A DNA stretch of 64,000 nucleotides from Bacteroidales bacterium (GTDB lineage: Bacteria; Bacteroidota; Bacteroidia; Bacteroidales; UBA932), in NCBI GenBank assembly GCA_017619655.1, contig JAFZRV010000006.1, positions 1 to 64,000 of the forward strand. Reading direction: 5' to 3'. The position numbers and the translations under genes are program-made. This document shows, one piece after another, positions 8,809 to 16,930 of this stretch (its first letter is position 1; each line of letters starts with the position of its first letter). The notes beneath the pieces were generated by a model that searched no databases, was not told the DNA's origin, and saw only the letters and a list, made by a program, of their open reading frames with translations.

Positions 8809-9516
8809 ATGAAGCATAACGGGCTGACTCTGGGTGTGCTTGGCGGGATGGGCCCCGCCGCGACCGCTGAATTCCAGCGGCTGCTGGCCGTCAAGGCTCC
8901 GGCCGACTGCGACCAGGAGCATCCGCGCATGATCGTCTATTCGCATACGGCGACCCCCGACCGCACCACCTTCCTGCTGGGGAAGGGGCCCGATCCGGAA
9001 CCGTACCTGCTCGACGGCCTGCAGACCCTGGAGAAATGGGGCGCCGACCGCCTGGCGGTGACCTGCAACACGGCGCATCATTTCATCGACAAGTTCATCG
9101 CGGAGGGGCTGATCCACGTGCCGGTGATCCATATCATCGACGAGACCATCCGCAGCTGCCGCGAGCGCAGCCCGCAGGGCGCCTGGCTCACCGCCACGCT
9201 GGGCACCATGAAGACGGGCCTGTACCAGGACCACGCCGCCGCTTCCGGCTACCGCTTCCGCATCCCGACCCCGGCGATGCAGGAGCGCATCCACGCCGTG
9301 ACCGACCTGGTCAAGGCGGGCCGGCAGGACGAGGCGGGCGTCCGCTTCCGGCAGATCGTAGAAGAATTGTGGCAGGACGAGCGCATCCCCGTGGTGTGCG
9401 CCTGCACGGAACTTCCCGTGGCGTACCAGAAGGCCGGCCTGCCGGCCGACATGGCCATCTCCTCGCTGGAGGCCTTGGCCGACGGGTGCATCCGGGAACT
9501 ATACAAAGCATTGTGA
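8809..9516 (+). CDS. Aspartate/glutamate racemase family protein
   Basis: This 235-residue soluble protein has GVLGGMGPAATAEF at the N-terminus, the first catalytic cysteine in TCNTAHHF and the second in ACTELPVA. These fit the YgeA/aspartate racemase branch of the cofactor-independent racemases rather than MurI. Likely activity is racemisation of aspartate or a related amino acid. It lies 1 base before ftsY and is probably co-transcribed with it and the upstream transferase. Substrate is inferred. Confidence 0.82.
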   Translation: MKHNGLTLGVLGGMGPAATAEFQRLLAVKAPADCDQEHPRMIVYSHTATPDRTTFLLGKGPDPEPYLLDGLQTLEKWGADRLAVTCNTAHHFIDKFIAEGLIHVPVIHIIDETIRSCRERSPQGAWLTATLGTMKTGLYQDHAAASGYRFRIPTPAMQERIHAVTDLVKAGRQDEAGVRFRQIVEELWQDERIPVVCACTELPVAYQKAGLPADMAISSLEALADGCIRELYKAL

Positions 9517-9517
9517 C

Positions 9518-10483
9518 ATGGGACTTTTCAATTGGCTGAAGAAAGACAAGGAACAGGAAGCGGCACCGGAACGCCCGCTTGACGCCGGACTCGAGAAGAC
9601 GAAACGCTCGATCTTCGAGAAGCTGTCCTACGCCATCGCCGGCAAGAGCGTGGTGGACGACGAGGTGCTCGACTCGCTGGAAGAGGTGCTGATCGCCTCG
9701 GACGTCGGGGTGGAGACCACCCAGAACATCATCGAGCGCCTGGAGGCCCGCGTGGCCCGCGACAAGTACCTCAATGCCGAGGAGGTGAACAAGTATCTCT
9801 GCGAGGAGATCGTGGACCTGCTCGACGCGGCCGCGGACGGCAAGAGCGCCGCGCCCTTCGATTTCAGCAAGAAGCCCTATGTCATCATGGTGGTGGGCGT
9901 CAACGGCGTGGGCAAGACCACGACCATCGGCAAGCTCGCCGCCCAGCTCAAGGCGCAGGGCAAGAAGGTGGTGCTGGGCGCCGCCGACACCTTCCGCGCC
10001 GCCGCCGTCGACCAGCTCGTGATCTGGGCGGAGCGCGCCGGCGTCGACATCGTGAAGCAGGAGATGGGCTCCGATCCCGCCTCCGTGGCCTACGATACGG
10101 TGAAGAGTGCCGTGGCCAAGGACGCCGACGTGGCGATCATCGACACGGCCGGCCGCCTGCACAACAAGGTGAACCTGATGAACGAGCTCACCAAGATTCG
10201 CAACGTCATGCGGAAAGTGGTGCCCGACGCGCCGCACGAGGTGCTGCTGGTCATCGACGGCTCCACGGGCCAGAACGGCTTCCTGCAGGCCCGGGAGTTC
10301 ACCCGCGCGACCGACGTGACGGCCCTGGCGGTCACCAAGCTCGACGGCACGGCCAAGGGCGGCGTGGTGATCGGCATCAGCGACCAGTTCAAGATCCCCA
10401 TCAAGTTCATCGGCGTGGGCGAGAAGATCGACGACTTGAAGATCTTCGACAAGAAAGAATTCGTAGAATCGTTATTTGATTAG
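9518..10483 (+). CDS. ftsY: Signal recognition particle receptor FtsY
   Basis: This 321-residue SRP GTPase has the NG domain: N-terminal four-helix bundle, then P-loop [41 protein letters not shown] and GVGEKIDDL. The acidic A domain of E. coli FtsY is missing; only a short charged N-terminus opening [12 protein letters not shown] is present, as is normal in Bacteroidota. It docks ribosome-SRP complexes at the membrane for co-translational insertion. Confidence 0.97.
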   Translation: MGLFNWLKKDKEQEAAPERPLDAGLEKTKRSIFEKLSYAIAGKSVVDDEVLDSLEEVLIASDVGVETTQNIIERLEARVARDKYLNAEEVNKYLCEEIVDLLDAAADGKSAAPFDFSKKPYVIMVVGVNGVGKTTTIGKLAAQLKAQGKKVVLGAADTFRAAAVDQLVIWAERAGVDIVKQEMGSDPASVAYDTVKSAVAKDADVAIIDTAGRLHNKVNLMNELTKIRNVMRKVVPDAPHEVLLVIDGSTGQNGFLQAREFTRATDVTALAVTKLDGTAKGGVVIGISDQFKIPIKFIGVGEKIDDLKIFDKKEFVESLFD

Positions 10484-10492
10484 TTTTTGACT

Positions 10493-10597
10493 GGAATGGA
10501 GTCACTGTTTGCAATAAAAAACAATGGCGCCCACGCCTCAGGGGGAGGGGCCCATTTATGGGAGGGTGGTTTTTTATTGCAAACAGTGCGGAATGGA
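10493..10597. mobile_element. MITE-like element with 20-base perfect terminal inverted repeats
   Basis: A left arm starting CACTGTTTGCAAT (10503-10522) is perfectly complementary over 20 bases to 10569-10588. Between the arms is a G+C-rich 46-base centre with its own CCCAT-TT-ATGGG hairpin (about 10551-10562). Outside the arms the 8-base sequence GGAATGGA occurs as a direct repeat (10493-10500 and 10590-10597), as expected of a target-site duplication. No gene is inside. It could instead act as a terminator for ftsY or a leader structure for pheT. Confidence 0.6.
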
Positions 10598-10633
10598 AGA
10601 CAAAAACGTGATTGGTGAAAATTTTATAACGTT

Positions 10634-13090
10634 ATGAATATATCATTTAACTGGCTGAAGGATTATCTGAAGTTCGACCTCACCGCGGAGCAGGTCTCCG
10701 CCATCCTGACCTCCACGGGACTCGAAGTGGAGCACATGGAGACCGTGGAACAGATTCCCGGCGGACTGGCCGGCGTCATCGTGGCGGAAGTGGTGGAGTG
10801 CGTGGCGCACCCCGATTCCGACCACCTGCACATCACGAAACTCAACACGGGTGAGCCCGAGCTCCTGCAGGTCGTCTGCGGCGCGCCCAACGTGGCGCAG
10901 GGGCAGAAGGTCCTGCTGGCCACCGTGGGCACGGAACTTCCGACCGACGACGGCTCCAAGTTCAAGATCAAGCGCTCCAAGATCCGCGGCGTCGAGAGCC
11001 TCGGCATGATCTGCGCGGAGGACGAACTGGGCGTCGGCAACGACCACTCCGGCATCATGGTGCTCGATCCCTCGGCCGTGGTGGGAACTCCCGCCCGGGA
11101 GCAGCTGAAGCTGAAGGAAGACACGCTCTTCGAGATCGGCCTCACGCCGAACCGCGTGGACGGCGCCAGCCACATCGGCGTGGCCCGCGACCTCTATGCC
11201 TACTGCAAGCAGAACGGCATCCCCGTGGCGTGGACGCTGCCCGACGTGAGCGCGTTCAAGCCCGGCGAAGGCACGGCCATCCCCGTGGAGGTGCAGGCCC
11301 CCGACCTGGCGCCCCGCTACATCGGCATCACGCTCAAGAACGTGAAGGTGGGCCCGTCGCCCGACTGGATGAAGGAGCGCCTGATGGCCATCGGCCAGCG
11401 CCCGATCAACTGCGTGGTCGACATCACGAACTTCGTGCTCAATGAGATGGGCCATCCGCTCCATGCCTTCGACGCGGCGAAGATCGCCGGCCGGAAGGTG
11501 GTGGTGCGCCGCAGCACGCCCGACTGCAAGTTCAAGACCCTCGACGAGGTGGAACGCACGCTCTGCAGCGACGACCTCGTGATCTGCGACGCCGAGAAGC
11601 CGATGTGCATCGCCGGCGTGTTCGGCGGCTTCGATTCCGGCGTGACCGAGTCGACCACCGAGGTCTTCCTCGAGGCGGCTTATTTCAATCCCGTGGCCAT
11701 CCGCAAGACCTCGAAGCGGCAGGGCCTCAAGACCGACGCTTCGTTCCGCTACGAGCGCGGCATCGACCCGACGGCCACGATGACCGCCGCCCGCCGCGCC
11801 GCCCTGCTGCTGCAGGAGATCGCCGGTGCGACCGTGGTCGGCGCGCCGCAGGAGTGCTGCGCGAAGCCCTATGAGCCGGTCCGGGTCGAGCTCTCGTACG
11901 CCCGCATGGACAGCCTCATCGGCAAGGAGCTGGGCGCAGAGACCTACAAGAAGATTCTCGAAAGTCTTGATTTTCAGATTAGCGCGTCTTCGAACGCTTG
12001 CACGGTGGCTGTCCCGGCCTACCGCGTGGACGTGACGCGCGAGTGCGACGTGGTGGAGGAGGTGCTCCGCATCTACGGCTACAACAACATCGAGCTGCCC
12101 GTCAGCATGAAGGCTTCCATCAACCCGTCGGAACATCCCGATCCGGAGAAGGTGCGCAAGACGGTCTCCGACCTGCTGGCCGACCGCGGCTTCGTGGAGA
12201 TCATGAACAACTCCCTGACGAAAGGGGAGTACTACGACAAGCTCAAGACCTACCCTGCGGAGCAGTCGGTGCACATTGTCAATCCGCTCAGCAACGACCT
12301 GAACGTGATGCGGCAGACACTGATTTTCAACGCGCTGGAGGTGGTGGCGCGCAACATCAACCACCAGAACAGCAACCTGCGCCTCTTCGAGATCGGCAAC
12401 TGCTACAGTTTCCAGCCGAAAGAGGACGCCGAAAACCCGAAGGCCGAGCTGAAGAGCTACCGCGAGGAGCAGCGGCTCTGCCTGGCGGTCAGCGGTCCGG
12501 GCGCCAAGGCCTGGCGCAACGAGCTGGGCGCGGGCCACTACTTCGAGCTGAAGGGTTATCTGGAGCTCCTGCTCCGGCGCTTCAAGGTCGATCTCTACGA
12601 CCTGGAGACCGAAGCCGCGCCGGGCGACCTTTTCGCCGAGGGCCTGACCTACAAGCTGGGCAACAAGCGTCTGGCGATGGCCGGCACGGTGTCGAAGGCG
12701 CTGCTGAAGCAGTTCGACATCAAGCAGCCGGTGTTTGTGGCCGAGGTCAACTGGCCGGTGTTCTTCGAGCTGGTGAAGCGCGACAAGATCAAATACAAGG
12801 AGCTGCCCCGCTTCCCGGAGGTGCGGCGCGACCTCGCGCTGCTGCTCGACGAGGGCGTTTCGTTCGCCGAGCTGCGTAAGACGGCTTTCCAGACGGTGCG
12901 CGGCATCCTGCGCCAGGTCAACCTCTTCGACGTGTACCGCGGTCCGAAGATCCAGGCCGACAAGAAGCAGTATGCCATCAGTTTCATCCTCCAGGACGAG
13001 GAAAAGACGCTCACCGACGCGGCCGTTGAGGCCACGATGGCGAAACTCCTCAAGGCGTTCGAAACAAAGCACGGTGCTTCTTTGCGCTAG
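10634..13090 (+). CDS. pheT: Phenylalanyl-tRNA synthetase beta subunit
   Basis: This 818-residue protein matches the usual length of PheT. The N-terminal FNWLKDYLKFDLTAEQV segment is diagnostic. It is followed by the EMAP/OB tRNA-binding domain (about 42-150), the B3/B4 editing domain, B5 domain, core and a C-terminal ferredoxin-like anticodon-binding domain (from LPRFPEVRRDLALL). It charges tRNA-Phe together with PheS, which is not in this window; separated pheS and pheT are common in Bacteroidota. A MITE-like hairpin lies just upstream. It is followed 3 bases later by the prenyltransferase gene. Confidence 0.97.
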   Translation: MNISFNWLKDYLKFDLTAEQVSAILTSTGLEVEHMETVEQIPGGLAGVIVAEVVECVAHPDSDHLHITKLNTGEPELLQVVCGAPNVAQGQKVLLATVGTELPTDDGSKFKIKRSKIRGVESLGMICAEDELGVGNDHSGIMVLDPSAVVGTPAREQLKLKEDTLFEIGLTPNRVDGASHIGVARDLYAYCKQNGIPVAWTLPDVSAFKPGEGTAIPVEVQAPDLAPRYIGITLKNVKVGPSPDWMKERLMAIGQRPINCVVDITNFVLNEMGHPLHAFDAAKIAGRKVVVRRSTPDCKFKTLDEVERTLCSDDLVICDAEKPMCIAGVFGGFDSGVTESTTEVFLEAAYFNPVAIRKTSKRQGLKTDASFRYERGIDPTATMTAARRAALLLQEIAGATVVGAPQECCAKPYEPVRVELSYARMDSLIGKELGAETYKKILESLDFQISASSNACTVAVPAYRVDVTRECDVVEEVLRIYGYNNIELPVSMKASINPSEHPDPEKVRKTVSDLLADRGFVEIMNNSLTKGEYYDKLKTYPAEQSVHIVNPLSNDLNVMRQTLIFNALEVVARNINHQNSNLRLFEIGNCYSFQPKEDAENPKAELKSYREEQRLCLAVSGPGAKAWRNELGAGHYFELKGYLELLLRRFKVDLYDLETEAAPGDLFAEGLTYKLGNKRLAMAGTVSKALLKQFDIKQPVFVAEVNWPVFFELVKRDKIKYKELPRFPEVRRDLALLLDEGVSFAELRKTAFQTVRGILRQVNLFDVYRGPKIQADKKQYAISFILQDEEKTLTDAAVEATMAKLLKAFETKHGASLR

Positions 13091-13093
13091 TGC

Positions 13094-13966
13094 ATGGCTT
13101 CGTTTTTCGATAAGATAGGGAAGTATTTCTCGCTGGTGAAGTTCGCGCACACGATCTTCGCCATGCCTTTCGCGCTGGTCGGCTTCCTGCTGGGCCTGCA
13201 GGAGCCGGGTGCCCGTTTCACCTGGGTGCTGTTGCTGCAGATCCTGGGCTGCATGGTGTTCGCTCGCAGCGCGGCGATGGGTTTCAACCGCTATGTGGAC
13301 CGCGAAATCGACGCGCGCAATCCGCGCACGGCGGGGCGCGACGTGCCGGCCGGACGCATTTCGCCCGGGCAGGCGCTGGCTTTCACGTTGGTCAACGTGG
13401 CGCTCTTCGTGGCGCTGGCCTGGACCATCCATCCGCTCTGCGGCGCGCTGTCGTTTGTGGCGCTCGTCTTCTTGCTGGGATACAGCTATTTAAAGCGCTT
13501 CACCTGGCTCTGCCATTTTGGCGTGGGCGCAGCGCTGGCGATCGCGCCGATGGGCGCGTTCATCGCGGTGACGGACCATGTGACCTGGCCGGTCGCGCTG
13601 TTGTCGCTGATGGTCTTTTTCTGGTCGAGCGGCTTCGACATCCTCTATGCGCTGGCCGACGAAGCGGTCGACCGGGCGCAGGGGCTGCATTCGATTCCGC
13701 AGCGTTTCGGCCGCGAGAAGGCGATGACGATCGCGAAGCTCGTCCATCTGCCGGAGTTTGCGTTGGTGCCGCTGTTTTTGCTGAAAGCGGGTTTGACGGA
13801 CGGCTGGGGCATCGCCGCCGGCGTCTTCTTCCTGGCGATGCTGGTCTACCAGCACGCCATCATTTCCCCGAAGGACCTTTCCCGCCTGAACGCCGCCTTC
13901 TTCACCGCCAACGGCGTCGCCTCCCTCGCCTTCTGCCTCCTGATCTACCTTTCAGTGTTGCTATAA
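13094..13966 (+). CDS. UbiA-superfamily prenyltransferase, MqnP-like
   Basis: This 290-residue polytopic membrane enzyme carries two Asp-rich motifs: NRYVDREIDARNPRTAGRD and DILYALADEAVDRAQGLHS. These bind Mg-prenyl diphosphate. The motifs resemble the 'UbiA-other' group linked to futalosine-pathway menaquinone synthesis (MqnP) more than MenA. It would attach the isoprenoid chain to the quinone ring precursor. UbiE/MenG, which methylates the product, lies at 43828-44559. Pathway assignment is an inference; 4-hydroxybenzoate prenyltransferase is the usual automatic label. Confidence 0.82.
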   Translation: MASFFDKIGKYFSLVKFAHTIFAMPFALVGFLLGLQEPGARFTWVLLLQILGCMVFARSAAMGFNRYVDREIDARNPRTAGRDVPAGRISPGQALAFTLVNVALFVALAWTIHPLCGALSFVALVFLLGYSYLKRFTWLCHFGVGAALAIAPMGAFIAVTDHVTWPVALLSLMVFFWSSGFDILYALADEAVDRAQGLHSIPQRFGREKAMTIAKLVHLPEFALVPLFLLKAGLTDGWGIAAGVFFLAMLVYQHAIISPKDLSRLNAAFFTANGVASLAFCLLIYLSVLL

Positions 13967-14105
13967 CAAGCGAGCGAAGCTGAGCGGGTGGTGTTACTCC
14001 CTACGGTCGTGCTCTCGCCTACGGCTCGGGTCGGCGAAGCGACCTTTTTTGGGAGCGAGACGAATACCAGAGCTCAGCGTAGCGAGCGTTAGTACAAACC
14101 GGGGA
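13967..14105. repeat. Long-hairpin intergenic repeat, copy C, with terminator-like core
   Basis: The arms TGGTGTT (13989-13995) and AATACCA (14063-14069) pair with one G-T. Between them GGTCG-GCGAAG-CGACC (14029-14044) followed by TTTTTT looks like an intrinsic terminator for the plus-strand prenyltransferase gene. The flanking AGCGGGTG and AGAGCTCAGCGTAGCGAGCG match copies A (251-330) and B (38485-38555). A half REP, CCGGGGATGACGG (14099-14111), closes the region and runs into the minus-strand gene. Confidence 0.65.
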
Positions 14106-14541
14106 TGACGGTGTTTTCGGCGCCGGGAGCGATCGTGCTGAGGACTTCGACGTTCTGGTCGTCGATCGTCGTGTTCTTTTCGCGGATGGACACGATGTCG
14201 TCAACGATGTAGCGCGTGTGGCCGCGCCAGGGAAGACGACCGAAGTACTCCTTGTAGTGCAAATCCATCACCTTTCCGCTCTCCGTCATCAGACGCTCCG
14301 CAATCTCCTTGTCGGCGATCGAGAAGTCGAAGGTGTTCGACTGAACGCCGGTGGTCTGCGCCTTGATGCCCGTCTGGATGAGCTTGCCCTCGTAGGTCTT
14401 CCAGACCACGCCCTTGTAGACGACGTAGTTCAGCTCGCCGCTGCGGACGCCCTCGCCGAAGACGAAATAGAAACGGAAGTAGACAAAGATGGCCAGGCCG
14501 AGAATGACGACGCCGAGCAGGATCCAAATGATTTTTTTCAT
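14089..14541 (-). CDS. Conserved hypothetical single-pass membrane protein
   Basis: This 150-residue protein has one N-terminal membrane helix (KKIIWILLGVVILGLAIFVYF) and a roughly 125-residue extracytoplasmic domain containing VVWKTYEGKLIQTGIKAQTTG and SGKVMDLHYKEYFGRLPWRG. It resembles widespread unnamed Bacteroidota membrane proteins. I do not recognise a function. The last residues, VIPGLY, and the stop fall in a REP-like sequence, so the native C-terminus may have been replaced by repeat sequence. It lies 10 bases downstream of the larger membrane protein on the same strand. Confidence 0.75.
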   Translation of the reverse strand: MKKIIWILLGVVILGLAIFVYFRFYFVFGEGVRSGELNYVVYKGVVWKTYEGKLIQTGIKAQTTGVQSNTFDFSIADKEIAERLMTESGKVMDLHYKEYFGRLPWRGHTRYIVDDIVSIREKNTTIDDQNVEVLSTIAPGAENTVIPGLY

Positions 14542-14551
14542 GATATTGATT

Positions 14552-15487
14552 TTATAGATTGACGAAATAAGCGACGCGCTCCGCCGCCAGCAGCAGGAGC
14601 AGGGTGACGAACCAGGGCGTGGTGCCCCGGCGCGAGAGCGTGTCGAGCAGGAAAACGCTGAGCAGCGGCGCAGTGGGCAGCATGACCAGCATCCCGGCCG
14701 GCACGGCCGGATAGTCGAGGAAAAGCACGGCGTAGGCCGTGAAACAGACCGTCAGCAACATCAGCCGCAGGACCGTGCGGAACTGGGCCGTCTTGTAACG
14801 CGAGAGCCGCGGCAGGATGCGGACGAAGGCCGTGAGCGTCATGACCACCGTGAAGGCGATGCGAACCAGCGTGGCGGCCGGCAGGTTGGTGCGGGGGAGG
14901 TGCAGGGTGGACATACCCACCCAGACGCCGGAAAGGAAGTCGCTCAGCGGCAGGGGATTGCCCTGCAGGTAGCGGATGGCCAGCCAGACGCCCGCCGGCA
15001 GCACCAGGCCCAGCAGCAGGAGGAAAACGAATTTCCCCTTCTCTTTCGCCTTGCCCACCGAAGAAAGCAGCAGCACGGGCGCCAGCCAGAGCAGCGAAGG
15101 CAGCAGCAGGACCGCGATGCCGAAGGCGAGCCAGAGGCCCACCGCCAGGTTCAGGCTCGGGCGCTTGGCGCAGAACAGCAGGTAGCAGTAGAGGCAGCCG
15201 GCCATCAGGAGCGCCACGCCGTGAAAAGGGGAGAGGCGGAACGCCGCCGGAGAGGCCGCCGCCAGGAAGGCGTAGAACAGCACGGTGACCAGACAGGAAC
15301 CCGGCAGCATCTGCTGGTGGATGTCCAGCAGCGGCACGCAGCAGAGCAGGATGGCCAGCATGGCGGGCAGCCCGCTAGTGAGCAGCGGACCCGCATCCGG
15401 GACGGCCAGCCAGCCCGTCAGGAAATGGGCGGCGAGCACCGCGAAGATGGACGCATTGACCAAAAAATCCGAGATACTGCGATTCAT
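14552..15487 (-). CDS. Polytopic membrane protein of unknown function
   Basis: This protein has about 311 residues and 8 to 10 predicted hydrophobic segments, such as LAVGLWLAFGIAVLLLPSLL. No catalytic motif is visible. The overall pattern resembles DUF6427-like membrane proteins of Bacteroidota, but this is only a resemblance. The frame can be extended to a TTG at 15508, but that codon lies inside the -7 element. The ATG at 15487, 15 bases after the expected transcript start, is more likely. Probably co-transcribed with the next minus-strand gene. Transcribed divergently from the DUF4296 gene. Confidence 0.75.
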   Translation of the reverse strand: MNRSISDFLVNASIFAVLAAHFLTGWLAVPDAGPLLTSGLPAMLAILLCCVPLLDIHQQMLPGSCLVTVLFYAFLAAASPAAFRLSPFHGVALLMAGCLYCYLLFCAKRPSLNLAVGLWLAFGIAVLLLPSLLWLAPVLLLSSVGKAKEKGKFVFLLLLGLVLPAGVWLAIRYLQGNPLPLSDFLSGVWVGMSTLHLPRTNLPAATLVRIAFTVVMTLTAFVRILPRLSRYKTAQFRTVLRLMLLTVCFTAYAVLFLDYPAVPAGMLVMLPTAPLLSVFLLDTLSRRGTTPWFVTLLLLLAAERVAYFVNL

Positions 15488-15494
15488 TCCGGTA

Positions 15495-15541
15495 CAAAGT
15501 TGGTACAAAGTTAGAAAATCGCTAAATATTTGTTATATTTA
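15495..15541. promoter_or_regulatory. Divergent promoter region
   Basis: On the minus strand TAACTTTG (plus-strand 15506-15513) matches TAnnTTTG; a near copy, CAACTTTG (15495-15502), follows it. On the plus strand TATATTTA (15534-15541) is one base off and serves the ATG at 15552. The tandem TACCAACTTTGTACC arrangement is notable. The -33 elements are weak on both strands. Confidence 0.5.
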
Positions 15542-15551
15542 CAAGTTGAAA

Positions 15552-16112
15552 ATGATAAATAGGGCAACTATAATCCTGTCTTCCGCACTGCTCCTGTCGC
15601 TGCTTTCCGCGACGGGCTGCCAGCCCAAGGGGATCATTCCCCCCAAGGACATGACCGCGCTGTTCGCCGAGTTCTACCGGGCCGACGCCGTGATCGACGT
15701 GGTGCAGGAGAGCAGCGCCAACCAGTTGCCGTTCGACTCGCTCCGGGTGTACCGCCCCATCCTCGAGGCGCGCGGCTACACGGATTCGATCTTCCGGGCC
15801 TCGCTCAACTACTACCTGCACGAGCCCAGGACCCTGGTGAAGATTTGCACGAAGGCGCGCGACGAACTGCAGCGGACCGCGGACCAGAAGGCCGGCGAGC
15901 CGTTTATTGACGATGTGGAGCGCGAGACGCCGGAGATCGTGACGCACGAGGGCGTCGCGTACGAGGTTCGGGAAGGCGCCGAGCCCGAAATCGAGAAGCC
16001 CGAGGTGCAGCGCGACGACGACGAAAAGCCGGTGCGCAAGGGCCCGCAGCGCAAGCAACGCAAGAAGATGAGCCGCCAGGAACTGAAAGAACTGGAGGAA
16101 GGACTGAAATAA
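15552..16112 (+). CDS. DUF4296-family lipoprotein
   Basis: This 186-residue protein has a lipoprotein signal (hydrophobic stretch ending LLSATGC, lipidation at about Cys24) followed by PPKDMTALFAEFYRADAVID, the DUF4296 signature. The second half is highly charged: Glu-rich, then Lys/Arg-rich (RKGPQRKQRKKMSRQELK). The ATG at 15552 gives a proper signal peptide; the open frame further upstream is spurious. It is 15 bases before deoC. Function unknown. Confidence 0.82.
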   Translation: MINRATIILSSALLLSLLSATGCQPKGIIPPKDMTALFAEFYRADAVIDVVQESSANQLPFDSLRVYRPILEARGYTDSIFRASLNYYLHEPRTLVKICTKARDELQRTADQKAGEPFIDDVERETPEIVTHEGVAYEVREGAEPEIEKPEVQRDDDEKPVRKGPQRKQRKKMSRQELKELEEGLK

Positions 16113-16127
16113 AACGCAATCTAGACT

Positions 16128-16919
16128 ATGGAAAAACAAGCGATATACAAAGCCGTGCTCGGGATGATCGACCTGACGTCCCTCAACGGTACCGATACCT
16201 ACGGCAAGATTGCCGCCATGACTGAGAAAGTCAACCGTTTTCACGATACCTTCCCCGACTATCCGCTGCCGGCGTCGATCTGCGTGTATCCCAATTTCGC
16301 CGCGACGGTGGCCTGCACCCGCGCTACGGCCGACGTCCATGTGACGGTCGTGGGCGGCTGCTTCCCCGCATCGCAGAGCCCGCTGCCGGTGAAAGTCCTG
16401 GAATGCGAGACGGCGGTGCGCGACGGAGCCGACGAGGTCGACATCGTGCTGGCGCTCAACTCCTTCCTGGAGAAAAACTATAAGGAGGCGGAGCGGGAGA
16501 TCGTGGAGATAGGCCGCGCCATCCGCGCCGTCAACCCGCAGGTGCACCTGAAGGTGATCCTCGAGACGGGCGCCCTGAAGGAGCCCGCGCTCATCGAAGA
16601 CGCATCCTTCCTGGCCATGGAAGCCGGCGCCGACTTCATCAAGACCTCGACCGGCAAGATGCAGCCCGCGGCCACGCCCGAAGCGGCTGAAATCATGTGC
16701 CGCTGCATCAAGGACTATTACGGCAGGACCGGCCGGATGGTGGGCTTCAAGCCCGCCGGCGGCATCGCCACCCCGGAAGACGCCGTCACCTACTGGACCA
16801 TCGTGGCGGACATCCTGGGCGAGCAATGGCTCGACAAGCGCTGGTTCCGCTTCGGCGCCAGCCGCATGGCCAACAACCTGCTTTCCGCCCTGGAAGGCCG
16901 TGAAGTGAAATACTATTGA
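16128..16919 (+). CDS. deoC: Deoxyribose-phosphate aldolase
   Basis: This 263-residue class I aldolase has DeoC landmarks: DLTSLNGTDT near the N-terminus, VEC/LECETAVRDGADEVDIVL, the Schiff-base lysine region DFIKTSTGK and the second lysine in GRMVGFKPAGGI. It cleaves 2-deoxyribose-5-phosphate to glyceraldehyde-3-phosphate and acetaldehyde in deoxynucleoside catabolism. Length fits the E. coli-like branch (about 260) rather than the short 220-residue form. It ends 11 bases before the deaminase gene, in keeping with a nucleoside-salvage cluster. Confidence 0.93.
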   Translation: MEKQAIYKAVLGMIDLTSLNGTDTYGKIAAMTEKVNRFHDTFPDYPLPASICVYPNFAATVACTRATADVHVTVVGGCFPASQSPLPVKVLECETAVRDGADEVDIVLALNSFLEKNYKEAEREIVEIGRAIRAVNPQVHLKVILETGALKEPALIEDASFLAMEAGADFIKTSTGKMQPAATPEAAEIMCRCIKDYYGRTGRMVGFKPAGGIATPEDAVTYWTIVADILGEQWLDKRWFRFGASRMANNLLSALEGREVKYY

Positions 16920-16930
16920 TTCCTCTCCGC

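Noticed and set aside
10503..10588. Amino-acid attenuator for pheT
   Set aside because: There is no phenylalanine-rich leader peptide and no T-box sequence. The direct-repeat flanks fit a mobile element better.
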